64,000 bases of DNA from Ulvibacterium marinum. Its GTDB lineage: Bacteria > Bacteroidota > Bacteroidia > Flavobacteriales > Flavobacteriaceae. The notes beneath the pieces were generated by a model. The model saw nothing but the letters and a program-made list of their open reading frames with translations. It was not told the origin of the DNA and searched no databases. The DNA is taken from NCBI RefSeq assembly GCF_003626755.1, contig NZ_RBCJ01000001.1:1606968-1670967 (forward strand), written 5' to 3'. A program made the translations under genes and the position numbers. Within the stretch, counting starts at the first letter, position 1. Every line of letters begins with the position of its first letter. Below, piece after piece: positions 9,610-16,033 of the stretch.

Positions 9610-9650
9610 AGCGGGGCAAATTAATTTGGTGTATACCAAGCCCCGCTTTT
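9610..9650 (+). promoter_or_regulatory. Two-level hairpin in the leader of the PRTRC operon, attenuator-like
   Basis: AGCGGGGC (9610-9617) pairs with GCCCCGCT (9640-9647). Between them is a second stem, TTGGT/ACCAA, with loop GTAT, bulged out by AAATTAAT. TTTT follows, then an AT-rich stretch with nine T before the first start codon at 9688. Its position, 38 bases upstream of the first cassette gene, allows premature termination of the operon transcript. It could equally be the terminator of a short upstream RNA. Confidence 0.6.
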
Positions 9651-9687
9651 AAATAATTTTTTTTTGAGAACTATAAATACCGTTACA

Positions 9688-10176
9688 ATGACAGACTTTT
9701 TTTCAACATTACGGCAAACGGGTATCGAACAATTTGGCATTAGTATTTCCTTTAATGAGGATACTGTAAACGTATCCGTACTGCCCAAATCGAGTGCCAA
9801 GGACAAGGCACTCCAATCCCTAAAACCTCTTACCCTGCGAGGAAATGTGCAGGAAGTGGACGAGAAGTTTTTTCAGATTCTTCAAAAACCAATGCAAAAA
9901 ACAAAAGCACTTTTTCGCAATACCGTTGCTTTTGAACAGACCCTAGCCGAGACCGAACAAAAGACGCAACAGGCAAAAAAGAAAAAGGAATCCGCTTCCA
10001 AAAAAGCGACCGAACTGAAGCAACTTTTAAAGGCAACCGACTTTAACCCTATGACCGACCACAAAAAAGCAACGGACATCGCCAACGATATTTTGAAGAT
10101 CGACCCGAACCATAAGGATGCCCAAAAGGTCGTAAAGGATATGAAGGTTTATGAATCCCCTAAACTTTTTACATAA
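9688..10176 (+). CDS. PRTRC system protein E
   Basis: 162 residues from ATG 9688; an upstream TTG at 9664 in the same frame lies inside an AT-rich leader and is unlikely. The start MTDFFSTLRQTGIEQFGISI and the body ALQSLKPLTLRGNVQEVDEKFF match PRTRC protein E, which has a conserved N-terminal domain. After residue about 85 comes a long charged coiled coil (EQTLAETEQKTQQAKKKKES), then a tail (DIANDILKIDPNHKDAQKV) like a TPR half-unit. The biochemical role of E is unknown. It is the first gene of the cassette and its stop overlaps the start of protein C (TAATG), which suggests translational coupling. Confidence 0.85.
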   Translation: MTDFFSTLRQTGIEQFGISISFNEDTVNVSVLPKSSAKDKALQSLKPLTLRGNVQEVDEKFFQILQKPMQKTKALFRNTVAFEQTLAETEQKTQQAKKKKESASKKATELKQLLKATDFNPMTDHKKATDIANDILKIDPNHKDAQKVVKDMKVYESPKLFT

Positions 10177-10394
10177 TGGAAGTAGCAAGCATTACACGTA
10201 AGTACATCTATCAAAACGGCAACAACAATACCATTGAGTTGGACGATATTGACGACGGCATGACCCATGAACAGGTCATGGATCACTATTCCCATTTATA
10301 CGCCGATTTGACCAATGCCAATATTATGGACAGGGGCATTGTCAATGGTTTTCATGAAATTCACTTTAAGACCTTAGCGGGTACGAAAGGATAG
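10176..10394 (+). CDS. PRTRC system protein C, ubiquitin-like
   Basis: 72 residues, the usual length of PRTRC protein C, which has been classed with prokaryotic ubiquitin-like proteins (Prok_Ub). Seen here: RKYIYQNGNNNTIELDDIDD, then MTHEQVMDHYSHLYADLTNA, and the C-terminus FKTLAGTKG. The chain ends in Gly, so no processing protease would be needed before adenylation by the E1-like protein encoded at the end of the operon. The asparagine-rich turn and the acidic DDIDD fit the first beta-hairpin of a beta-grasp fold. Conjugation to targets is inference. The start ATG overlaps the stop of E by one base; the next frame starts four bases after its stop. Confidence 0.88.
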   Translation: MEVASITRKYIYQNGNNNTIELDDIDDGMTHEQVMDHYSHLYADLTNANIMDRGIVNGFHEIHFKTLAGTKG

Positions 10395-10398
10395 ATCG

Positions 10399-10578
10399 AT
10401 GAATGTAGATGAATTTATAAGACAAAAACCATGGAAGCCCAATCCCCAACTCAGCATATCAAAAGAACAGAAAGAATTTCACGTTCGATTGTTCAAAGCG
10501 GTACAACAATCCCATTTCAAGGGCGGAACACGAAGACCGAAGGTTTTACAGCCCGAAGTTTTTCCCTTTCTAACATAA
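10399..10578 (+). CDS. Short ORF, probable N-terminal part of the middle PRTRC protein in another frame
   Basis: 59 codons from ATG 10399, four bases after protein C, to TAA at 10576-10578. The product begins MNVDEFIRQKPWKPNPQLSI and has a normal, mixed composition (RLFKAVQQSHFKGGTRRPKV). The overlapping frame used by the longer downstream ORF is Ser/Thr/Arg-rich over the same bases, as expected for a shadow frame. I therefore infer that translation begins here and that the rest of the gene lies in the -1 frame. Either a base has been lost near the T5C3T3 stretch at 10559-10569 or the frame is switched during translation. It could instead be a separate small protein. Confidence 0.5.
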   Translation: MNVDEFIRQKPWKPNPQLSISKEQKEFHVRLFKAVQQSHFKGGTRRPKVLQPEVFPFLT

Positions 10579-11468
10579 CCATATCCCCAATACTTTCCCA
10601 TTGCTTATTGGACGAATCGGATGTTGACCTTCGCGAACTCGCTCAATTGATGGTAGACGTAACAAATCATTTTTCGGGGGATATATCCACTTGGAAATTA
10701 GAACCGTTGGATAGTTATGAGGATTTGATTTTAAGATGTGCCTATCGGTTACGGGAAAGGGCAAGAATAGACCATATTGGGATCGTACAGGACGCTGGAC
10801 TACTACTGATTTTAAAACGCTATATCGGAAGAAGGGGAACGGTGTATTGTATTCCCTTACGTCCAATATTTCGGTTGAAATGGAAGAACCCTTCCCTTTT
10901 TCATATCCTGTTATCCTTTGTGAAGGAGTTGCCATACATCGGGCTGTTTCAGACCGACGAATCCCGTGTTGATTGGATATGGCAGTTTCTTTTTGAGGAA
11001 GAGGTGTACCAAAACAAGAACGGGAAGGTATTCTCTCAAAATCACTCCGTAAAGTTCTTTGGGCGATACGAAACCATATTTAGCGAATATACTCCACGGG
11101 ATTGGAGAATTTTGGTTTCGAAGTACCGACCAAGAAAACCGTTGCACAAAAAAATAAAGCAACTCCTATTGAGAGTCGATACCATTGATTTTAATGTACC
11201 CTTGCGTCTAAGTATCAGGGAGCAACATGAAAGTTTATTCAACCATTCGGAATCTTTCCTCATAGTTGACGATGAGGATAGCGAATTCACAGGCTCCTAC
11301 ATTGAAATGCTCAACGAATGTTCCAATGAATACGACATCATTTCGGCATACGAACATACCATTGCTGACAAAGAAAACATGGAGCCTTTCAATAAAGATA
11401 CACGCTATCAACTCAATAGATTGGAAGAATTTCTATCCGAATTGAACCAACTTTTAAGACAATTATAA
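10431..11468 (+). CDS. Middle protein of the PRTRC cassette, start uncertain, possible frameshift
   Basis: The open frame gives 345 residues, but the first 45-48 look like a shadow of the ORF at 10399-10578. The credible body starts around residue 48 (ITISPILSHCLLDESDVDLR) and runs to the end, about 300 residues, with an alpha-helical, charged C-terminus (YQLNRLEEFLSELNQLLRQL). I do not recognise a named domain. By position between C and B it corresponds to the variable or F-like member of PRTRC cassettes. If the frame is intact, the start could be TTG 10608 or ATG 10650. If it is joined to the upstream ORF, the full protein would be about 350 residues. Protein B starts two bases after its stop. 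Confidence 0.5.
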   Translation: MEAQSPTQHIKRTERISRSIVQSGTTIPFQGRNTKTEGFTARSFSLSNITISPILSHCLLDESDVDLRELAQLMVDVTNHFSGDISTWKLEPLDSYEDLILRCAYRLRERARIDHIGIVQDAGLLLILKRYIGRRGTVYCIPLRPIFRLKWKNPSLFHILLSFVKELPYIGLFQTDESRVDWIWQFLFEEEVYQNKNGKVFSQNHSVKFFGRYETIFSEYTPRDWRILVSKYRPRKPLHKKIKQLLLRVDTIDFNVPLRLSIREQHESLFNHSESFLIVDDEDSEFTGSYIEMLNECSNEYDIISAYEHTIADKENMEPFNKDTRYQLNRLEEFLSELNQLLRQL

Positions 11469-11470
11469 AC

Positions 11471-12178
11471 ATGGAACACGTTACCATTTTACAGGCCGAC
11501 GAACATTTTCTACCCAAGTTTGCTATCATCGGTTATTCCCAAGATCAGGGCTATTATACTCAAGGACATTACTTCTCATATCACAACATAGTTGGAGAGA
11601 AATTAACGGCAGGAATGCCTTTAACCAAAGATACCGCCCGAAACGTCTTTAGCTGCTTGGAAGGCGATCTGATAAAGTTCCGTTTCAAGGGAATGTTGCC
11701 TAAAAACCTAATCCATTTCGATTTCAAGGGAAGCCTTCAACTGGTCTGGTATGTACATCCAAAACAGCATACCATGTATTTTGATACCAATACGGGGATC
11801 GTTTCGGGAAAATATCCATTGCCAAAGTTGCTGTTTAAACTAGAAGGAAATACTCTTAGGGTGTTTGCTCTTCTTCGAAAGGATAGTCTGAACGAATCGA
11901 CCCCGATTTATAACGCACCGCTACTTAATGTAGATGGGCATGGCAAAGTCTGTATGGGTAGTGCTTCAATGGAGTATGACGGCTTTGAATATTACGAGGA
12001 CATCATGGGCTTTGTGGAACAGCAATTTTTTCGATCGGTCTTTACGGCAACCCATCACAACCGTATTGCTAAGGGAAATATTGTAGCCATAATGAAAAGC
12101 CATTTGGACAAACCATTCTTTGACGATGGATTATTGATTGCAAACAAACTGACCATAAAAGACCTTTATGAAAACTAG
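11471..12178 (+). CDS. PRTRC system protein B, E2-like
   Basis: 235 residues, matching PRTRC protein B, placed by others in the prokaryotic E2 (Ubc-like) family D. The key stretch is NAPLLNVDGHGKVCMGSA (149-166). It mirrors the active-site region of eukaryotic E2 enzymes, where an HPN-type strand is followed by a Gly and the catalytic Cys; here the Cys is C161. Upstream strands KGSLQLVWYVHP and GIVSGKYPLPKLLFKLEG resemble the E2 beta-sheet. The expected role is to accept protein C from the E1-like partner as a thioester. The transfer and its target are inferred, not shown. The gene overlaps the E1-like gene by 11 bases. Confidence 0.88.
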   Translation: MEHVTILQADEHFLPKFAIIGYSQDQGYYTQGHYFSYHNIVGEKLTAGMPLTKDTARNVFSCLEGDLIKFRFKGMLPKNLIHFDFKGSLQLVWYVHPKQHTMYFDTNTGIVSGKYPLPKLLFKLEGNTLRVFALLRKDSLNESTPIYNAPLLNVDGHGKVCMGSASMEYDGFEYYEDIMGFVEQQFFRSVFTATHHNRIAKGNIVAIMKSHLDKPFFDDGLLIANKLTIKDLYEN

Positions 12179-12947
12179 GATACACTTTGCGCCTAACTAC
12201 TTTTATAACCCGACACATCCTATAACGATTGCTTTGATCGGAGTTGGGGGAACGGGTTCATTACTATTGGCACGATTGGCTAGAATCGATCATGCGCTAC
12301 GTCAAGTAGGACACCCAGGGCTGCACATCATCGCCTATGATTCCGATATAGTCGAACCAAATAATGTAGGGAGACAATTGTACACTACTTCCGATGTTGG
12401 GGAGTACAAAGTGATCAATGCCGTTAACAAGGTAAACATGGCATTTGGTCTGCAATGGCAAGGTATTCCCATGGACGCTCTCCCTGATGGCGAAGATATT
12501 AGGGCGAATATCATAATTACTTGTGTTGACAATGCCAATTTTCGGGTACAACTCGCACGATCGCTTCAATATCCGTACAAAGGTTCTGAATACAATACTA
12601 TGTTTTATTGGTTGGATTTGGGCAACAGTAGAAATACAGGGCAATTTGTTATAGGAACGCTTTTCAATGAGAAACGTAAAATAGAAAGAGAGGACTTTGA
12701 ACAGGTCGAAAAACTCAAAAATATCATCGATTTCTTTCCCGATTTGGATGCCTATGACACACCTACTTTACAGGGCGCAGGATGCACTTATTCCGATAAA
12801 CTAAATGAACAGTCGCTGTTCATTAACGACGTCTTGGTCGCCCATGCTTCCGACTGTTTGTTTCGCTTGTTATACCACAAACAGATTCAAAAACACGGGG
12901 CATTCGTGAATCTAGAATCAGGCAGGGTAAATTCAATCTTAGTCTAA
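12168..12947 (+). CDS. PRTRC system ThiF-family protein, E1-like
   Basis: 259 residues. The Rossmann ATP-binding core has IALIGVGGTGS (21-31), DSDIVEPNNVGRQL (58-71) with the Arg used by E1 enzymes, Lys81 in GEYKV, and CVDNANFR (119-126). A candidate thioester Cys is C206 in GAGCTYSDKLNEQSLFIN, a segment conserved in position in PRTRC ThiF proteins. No zinc CxxC pairs are visible, unlike MoeB and ThiF proper. The expected reaction is adenylation of the C-terminal Gly of protein C. It is the last gene of the cassette; 183 bases separate it from tRNA-Arg on the opposite strand. Confidence 0.9.
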   Translation: MKTRIHFAPNYFYNPTHPITIALIGVGGTGSLLLARLARIDHALRQVGHPGLHIIAYDSDIVEPNNVGRQLYTTSDVGEYKVINAVNKVNMAFGLQWQGIPMDALPDGEDIRANIIITCVDNANFRVQLARSLQYPYKGSEYNTMFYWLDLGNSRNTGQFVIGTLFNEKRKIEREDFEQVEKLKNIIDFFPDLDAYDTPTLQGAGCTYSDKLNEQSLFINDVLVAHASDCLFRLLYHKQIQKHGAFVNLESGRVNSILV

Positions 12948-13058
12948 AATTAGAGGCATGAATTTTAAAACAAGTCATTCAGTACACATCAACCAAAAAG
13001 GTTGTTCGAGTATTTGTCCAGTTACCTATATTTTGGAAAGACAATTCAAAGCTTCAAA

Positions 13059-13080
13059 TGTTGTACGTATGTTGTACGGA
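13059..13080 (+). repeat. Tandem 11-base repeat between cassette and tRNA
   Basis: TGTTGTACGTA (13059-13069) is followed directly by TGTTGTACGGA (13070-13080). Ten of eleven bases agree, and the period is about one DNA turn. Arm-type or regulator binding sites often look like this; no binding protein can be assigned. Confidence 0.5.
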
Positions 13081-13087
13081 TTGAAAA

Positions 13088-13116
13088 TAAAAGGCCTCCA
13101 AAAAATTTGGAAGCCT
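13088..13116 (-). terminator. Terminator of the tRNA-Arg transcript
   Basis: On the minus strand, AGGC-x-TCCAAA (13092-13102) pairs with TTTGGA-x-GCCT (13106-13116), with one C/A mismatch and a three-base loop. A T-rich tract follows on the minus strand. It lies 15 bases past the tRNA-Arg 3' end. Confidence 0.75.
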
Positions 13117-13130
13117 ATCAAAAAAATCAG

Positions 13131-13204
13131 TGATCGCGACAGGATTCGAACCTGTGACCGTCCGCTTAGAAGGCGGATGCTCTATCCAGCTGAGCTACGC
13201 GACC
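13131..13204 (-). tRNA. tRNA-Arg(TCT)
   Basis: 74 nt. The 5' end GGTCGCG pairs with CGCGATC (one G-U) and is followed by discriminator A. The D arm is GTAGCTCAGCTGGATAGAGC, the anticodon arm CCGC-CTTCTAA-GCGG with anticodon TCT, and the T arm contains GGTTCGAATCC. CCA is not encoded. It is the intact copy; a truncated relative lies 48 bases upstream on the same strand. Confidence 0.95.
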
Positions 13205-13251
13205 TAAATTTTTTAGTTCATTTTTTTTATTTTTCAAAGTACAACGGCCCC

Positions 13252-13294
13252 CTGCTTAGAAGGCAGATGCTCTATCCAGCTGAGCTACGCGACC
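13252..13294 (-). pseudogene. Truncated tRNA-Arg(TCT), 5' half only
   Basis: Reading on the minus strand from 13294, the sequence repeats the first ~43 nt of tRNA-Arg: GGTCGCGTAGCTCAGCTGGA, and so on, through the anticodon arm. The arm reads CTGC-CTTCTAA-GCAG, so two bases differ from the intact copy (CCGC/GCGG) but remain paired. Homology then stops; no variable loop, T arm or acceptor 3' strand follows. The compensatory pair suggests it derives from a separate functional gene rather than a recent copy. A tRNA cut at the 3' side of the anticodon arm is the pattern expected from site-specific integration or deletion. Confidence 0.8.
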
Positions 13295-13301
13295 CTATAA
13301 A

Positions 13302-13330
13302 CAAAAAAGCTCCAAGTTTCCTTGGGGCTT
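13302..13330 (-). terminator. Terminator of tRNA-fMet
   Basis: AAGCTCCAAG (13307-13316), loop TTTC, CTTGGGGCTT (13321-13330): ten pairs with one G-U. A run of T follows on the minus strand at 13306-13302. It starts five bases after the tRNA-fMet 3' end and would separate that gene from the truncated tRNA-Arg. Confidence 0.85.
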
Positions 13331-13335
13331 CTTAG

Positions 13336-13398
<63 letters not shown>

Positions 13399-13408
<10 letters not shown>

Positions 13409-13539
13409 ATGTATCTTAAAAGTGCTTTGTAGGCACTTGATTTATTCAATTTACCCAGTTCCGGTAGGTACCCTGTCCTGAGCCTTGTCGAAGGATACTG
13501 CTTTAATGTTGAGCCTGTCGAAACACTACCCCGCGATGT
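13399..13539. repeat. 14-base duplication of the tRNA-fMet 5' end flanking a REP-like segment
   Basis: CTACCCCGCGATGT occurs at 13399-13412, spanning the tRNA-fMet 5' end, and again at 13526-13539. The intervening ~113 bases contain CCTGAGCCTTGTCGAAGGA and TTGAGCCTGTCGAA, two variants of a short motif of the CTGAGCxTGTCGAAGG type found dispersed in Flavobacteriaceae. The arrangement looks like insertion of a small repeat unit with duplication of the tRNA flank. The rest of 13540-13655 holds only AT-rich sequence before the symporter gene. Confidence 0.6.
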
Positions 13540-13655
13540 GGACGGCAAAGATACAACGGTTTTTTAGTATTATCAAATCCTACCAAAAAAGAATTATTTC
13601 TCGAACGGTCTCATGAAAATTAAGAAAATCCATACCTTCGGGACTTTGCGCACCT

Positions 13656-15023
13656 ATGGAGACGTTTAATGATTTTTTATCCGCAATGCTGCCCTATACG
13701 GAATGGGCTATGCTGATTCTTTTAATTGGTGGCGGACTTTTTCTTGTTTTTAAATCTAAGTTTTTGCCCTATCGCTACTTTGGTCATGCCATTGCAATAA
13801 CGGCAGGGAAACATGATAAGGAAGAGGCAAAAGGAGATGTAAGTCACCTACAGGCGTTATCCGCGGCAGTAGCGGCCACCGTGGGCCTGGGAAATATCTC
13901 TGGCGTCGCCATTGCCATATACATGGGGGGGCCTGGAGTGGTTTTCTGGATTTGGATTACGGCACTCATAGGGATGTGTATTAAATTCTATTCTTGCAGT
14001 CTTTCCATAATGTTTCGGGGAAAGGATTCCGAAGGTAAACTTCAGGGAGGCCCCATGTTCTATATCATTCAAGGGATAGGTCAAAAAGCAAAGCCTCTGG
14101 CCAGTTTTTTCTGCATAGCAGGGCTGTTTGGTTTTTTAGGCGTATTCACGGCAAATCAATTTACCCAAACCTTTATGAATGTGGTAAGGCCAGACGAAAA
14201 CTTGATTATACTGGGGGACTTTAATTGGAAATTGATAGTTGGGATTATTCTGGCCCTTATCACTTCATTCGTTATTTTTGGAGGGCTAAAAAAAATCGCC
14301 AAGGTGGCATCCACAATAGTTCCGTTTATGGTGTTGCTATATTTTCTGGCTGTTTTGGTAGTCATGATGACCAATACCTCGGAAATAGGACCCTCTCTAA
14401 AATTAATTTTTACCGAGGCTTTTAATCTGGACACCATGGTCAAAGGCGGTCTTTGGGGCTTGATTATCCTTGGAGTGAGGCGAGCTATGTTTTCCAATGA
14501 GGCGGGACTCGGGAGCGCGCCTATGTATCATGGTCAGACCAAAACGGATGAACCTGTACAAGAGGGTCTGGTCGCTATGCTGGGCCCCTTTATCGATACC
14601 ATTATTGTATGTACCCTTACCGCCATAGTTATTATTTTAAGTGGAGCCTACTTGGAAGCAGAAAGTAATGGTATTTTGATGACGTTGATTGCCTTTAAAA
14701 AGACATTGTTTGGTTTTGGGGACGTTTTGCTTATGGTTATCGTATCTGCCTTTGCACTTTCAACGCTCTTTACCTATTCATATTATGGGGTAAAATGTCT
14801 TTCATTTCTAACCAATGCCAAGATTGGGAAATACTACAACTGGTATTTTGTTGGAACCATTGTTTTTGCCGCGGTCGCTTCGGTAGATTTGGTCATTAAT
14901 CTGATTGATTTGGCGTATGCCCTTATGGTGATTCCAAATATGTTGGCCGTTCTTTACTTATCACCAAAGGTGGACCAACAAATGAAAATCTACTTCGAAA
15001 AAAGGAAACATGTCGGAACATAG
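13656..15023 (+). CDS. Sodium:alanine symporter family (AGCS) amino acid transporter
   Basis: 455 residues, about 10-11 membrane segments. It imports a small neutral amino acid (alanine or glycine in characterised members) with sodium across the inner membrane. Family signatures: GLGNISGVAIAIYMGGPGVV (about 76-95), FSNEAGLGSAPMYHG (about 279-293), and the ALSTLFTYSYYGVKC segment near 367. The length is typical. The start ATG at 13656 follows a weak -7-like TACCTTCG. Its last 14 bases overlap era, so the two are probably co-transcribed. Confidence 0.93.
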   Translation: METFNDFLSAMLPYTEWAMLILLIGGGLFLVFKSKFLPYRYFGHAIAITAGKHDKEEAKGDVSHLQALSAAVAATVGLGNISGVAIAIYMGGPGVVFWIWITALIGMCIKFYSCSLSIMFRGKDSEGKLQGGPMFYIIQGIGQKAKPLASFFCIAGLFGFLGVFTANQFTQTFMNVVRPDENLIILGDFNWKLIVGIILALITSFVIFGGLKKIAKVASTIVPFMVLLYFLAVLVVMMTNTSEIGPSLKLIFTEAFNLDTMVKGGLWGLIILGVRRAMFSNEAGLGSAPMYHGQTKTDEPVQEGLVAMLGPFIDTIIVCTLTAIVIILSGAYLEAESNGILMTLIAFKKTLFGFGDVLLMVIVSAFALSTLFTYSYYGVKCLSFLTNAKIGKYYNWYFVGTIVFAAVASVDLVINLIDLAYALMVIPNMLAVLYLSPKVDQQMKIYFEKRKHVGT

Positions 15024-15894
15024 AGCCGGATTTGTAAATATCATAGGCAATCCCAATGTGGGAAAATCGACCCTGATGAATGCCTTTGTAGGTGAAAAGT
15101 TGTCCATCATCACTTCCAAGGCACAAACCACTAGGCATCGCATTTTAGGTATTGTCAATGGCGATGATTTTCAGCTTATCCTTTCCGATACCCCGGGAAT
15201 CATCAAGCCGGCATACGAGTTGCAATCCAGCATGATGGACTTTGTGAAATCGGCTTTTGAGGATGCCGATGTATTGCTATATATGGTGGAAATTGGGGAA
15301 AAAGCATTAAAGGATGAACGATTCCTGGATAAAATCAAGAGCAGTAAGATTCCTGTTCTTTTACTATTGAATAAAATAGACAGTGCCTCCCAGGAGCTTC
15401 TGGAAGAACAGGTACAACATTGGCAAGAAACGTTGCCCAAGGTAGAGATACATCCCATTTCGGCGCTCCAGAACTTTAACGTTAAAGGAGTCTTTGATCG
15501 AATAATCGAATTGTTGCCCCAAGCGCCTCCTTATTATCCCAAAGATCAATTAACTGACAAGCCGGAACGTTTTTTTGTCAATGAGACCATACGTGAAAAA
15601 ATACTGATACACTACAAAAAGGAAATTCCATATTCCGTGGAAATAGAAACCGAAGAATTCCTGGAGGACGCGGACATTATCCGTATGCGTTCCGTAATTA
15701 TGGTAGAGCGGGATTCACAAAAAGGAATCATAATTGGGCATAAAGGCAGCGCCCTAAAGCGTGTAGGCGTAGAGGCCCGTAAGGACCTGGAAAAATTCTT
15801 TGGCAAACAGGTCCATTTGGAATTATACGTAAAAGTAAATAAAAATTGGCGTAGCGATTCCAGACAACTCAAGCGGTTTGGCTACAATAATTAG
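15010..15894 (+). CDS. era: GTPase Era
   Basis: 294 residues. Era binds the 3' end of 16S rRNA and assists 30S assembly. The P-loop is GNPNVGKST (13-21), G2 lies around TTRHRILG, G3 is DTPG (about 61-64) and G4 is NKID (about 122-125). The C-terminal KH domain contains GIIIGHKGSALKRVGVEARK (about 242-261). The length is typical. It begins inside the end of the symporter gene. Confidence 0.97.
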   Translation: MSEHRAGFVNIIGNPNVGKSTLMNAFVGEKLSIITSKAQTTRHRILGIVNGDDFQLILSDTPGIIKPAYELQSSMMDFVKSAFEDADVLLYMVEIGEKALKDERFLDKIKSSKIPVLLLLNKIDSASQELLEEQVQHWQETLPKVEIHPISALQNFNVKGVFDRIIELLPQAPPYYPKDQLTDKPERFFVNETIREKILIHYKKEIPYSVEIETEEFLEDADIIRMRSVIMVERDSQKGIIIGHKGSALKRVGVEARKDLEKFFGKQVHLELYVKVNKNWRSDSRQLKRFGYNN

Positions 15895-15914
15895 GCGATT
15901 AACATTTACATTTC

Positions 15915-15984
15915 CTAAACCTAACCTTTTCCTATTACTTAGCTAACCATAACTTAGATTTTTGCTAACCTTTAGTTCTATTGA
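15915..15984 (+). promoter_or_regulatory. Array of CTAACC direct repeats at 22-base spacing
   Basis: CTAACC occurs at 15921, 15943 and 15965, exactly 22 bases apart. Related heptamers lie between them: CTATTAC at 15932, CTTAGAT at 15953, and CTATTGA at 15978 slightly out of register. The pattern CTAACCT-N4-CTATTAC-N4-CTAACCA has the 11-base register of PhoB-type boxes. It lies 40-110 bases upstream of the choice-of-anchor I gene, so it is a plausible operator. Which regulator binds is unknown. Confidence 0.5.
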
Positions 15985-16033
15985 AAGTTTCATCTTGTCA
16001 TCAATCTAAAAAACCAACTTAAGATGAAACTTT
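15984..16033 (+). promoter_or_regulatory. Inverted repeat enclosing the start codon of the following gene
   Basis: AAAGTTTCATCTT (15984-15996) is perfectly complementary to AAGATGAAACTTT (16021-16033), with 24 bases between. The second arm contains the ATG at 16024-16026. In mRNA the stem would hide the initiation codon; in DNA it could be an operator. Confidence 0.6.

Larger units (their letters stand above)
9176..9687. other. 512-base intergenic region upstream of the PRTRC cassette
   Basis: The region separates the minus-strand AraC gene from the plus-strand cassette. It is AT-rich to about 9480, with no ORF I trust. The right third holds two strong hairpins, described separately, that are not preceded by any plus-strand gene. 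This may be the left boundary of an acquired segment. No -33/-7 promoter pair stands out; TATCTTG at 9586-9592 is an imperfect -7 element. Confidence 0.45.

Noticed and set aside
9688..12947. PRTRC cassette read as part of an intact plasmid or conjugative element
   Set aside because: No ParB, relaxase, integrase or transfer gene is visible in the window, and both sides are chromosomal genes; only an island remnant is supported.
12958..13335. 125-codon ORF running through the tRNA region
   Set aside because: It reads through tRNA-Arg and its truncated copy; the repeated peptide RRMLYPAELRD is simply the translated tRNA sequence.
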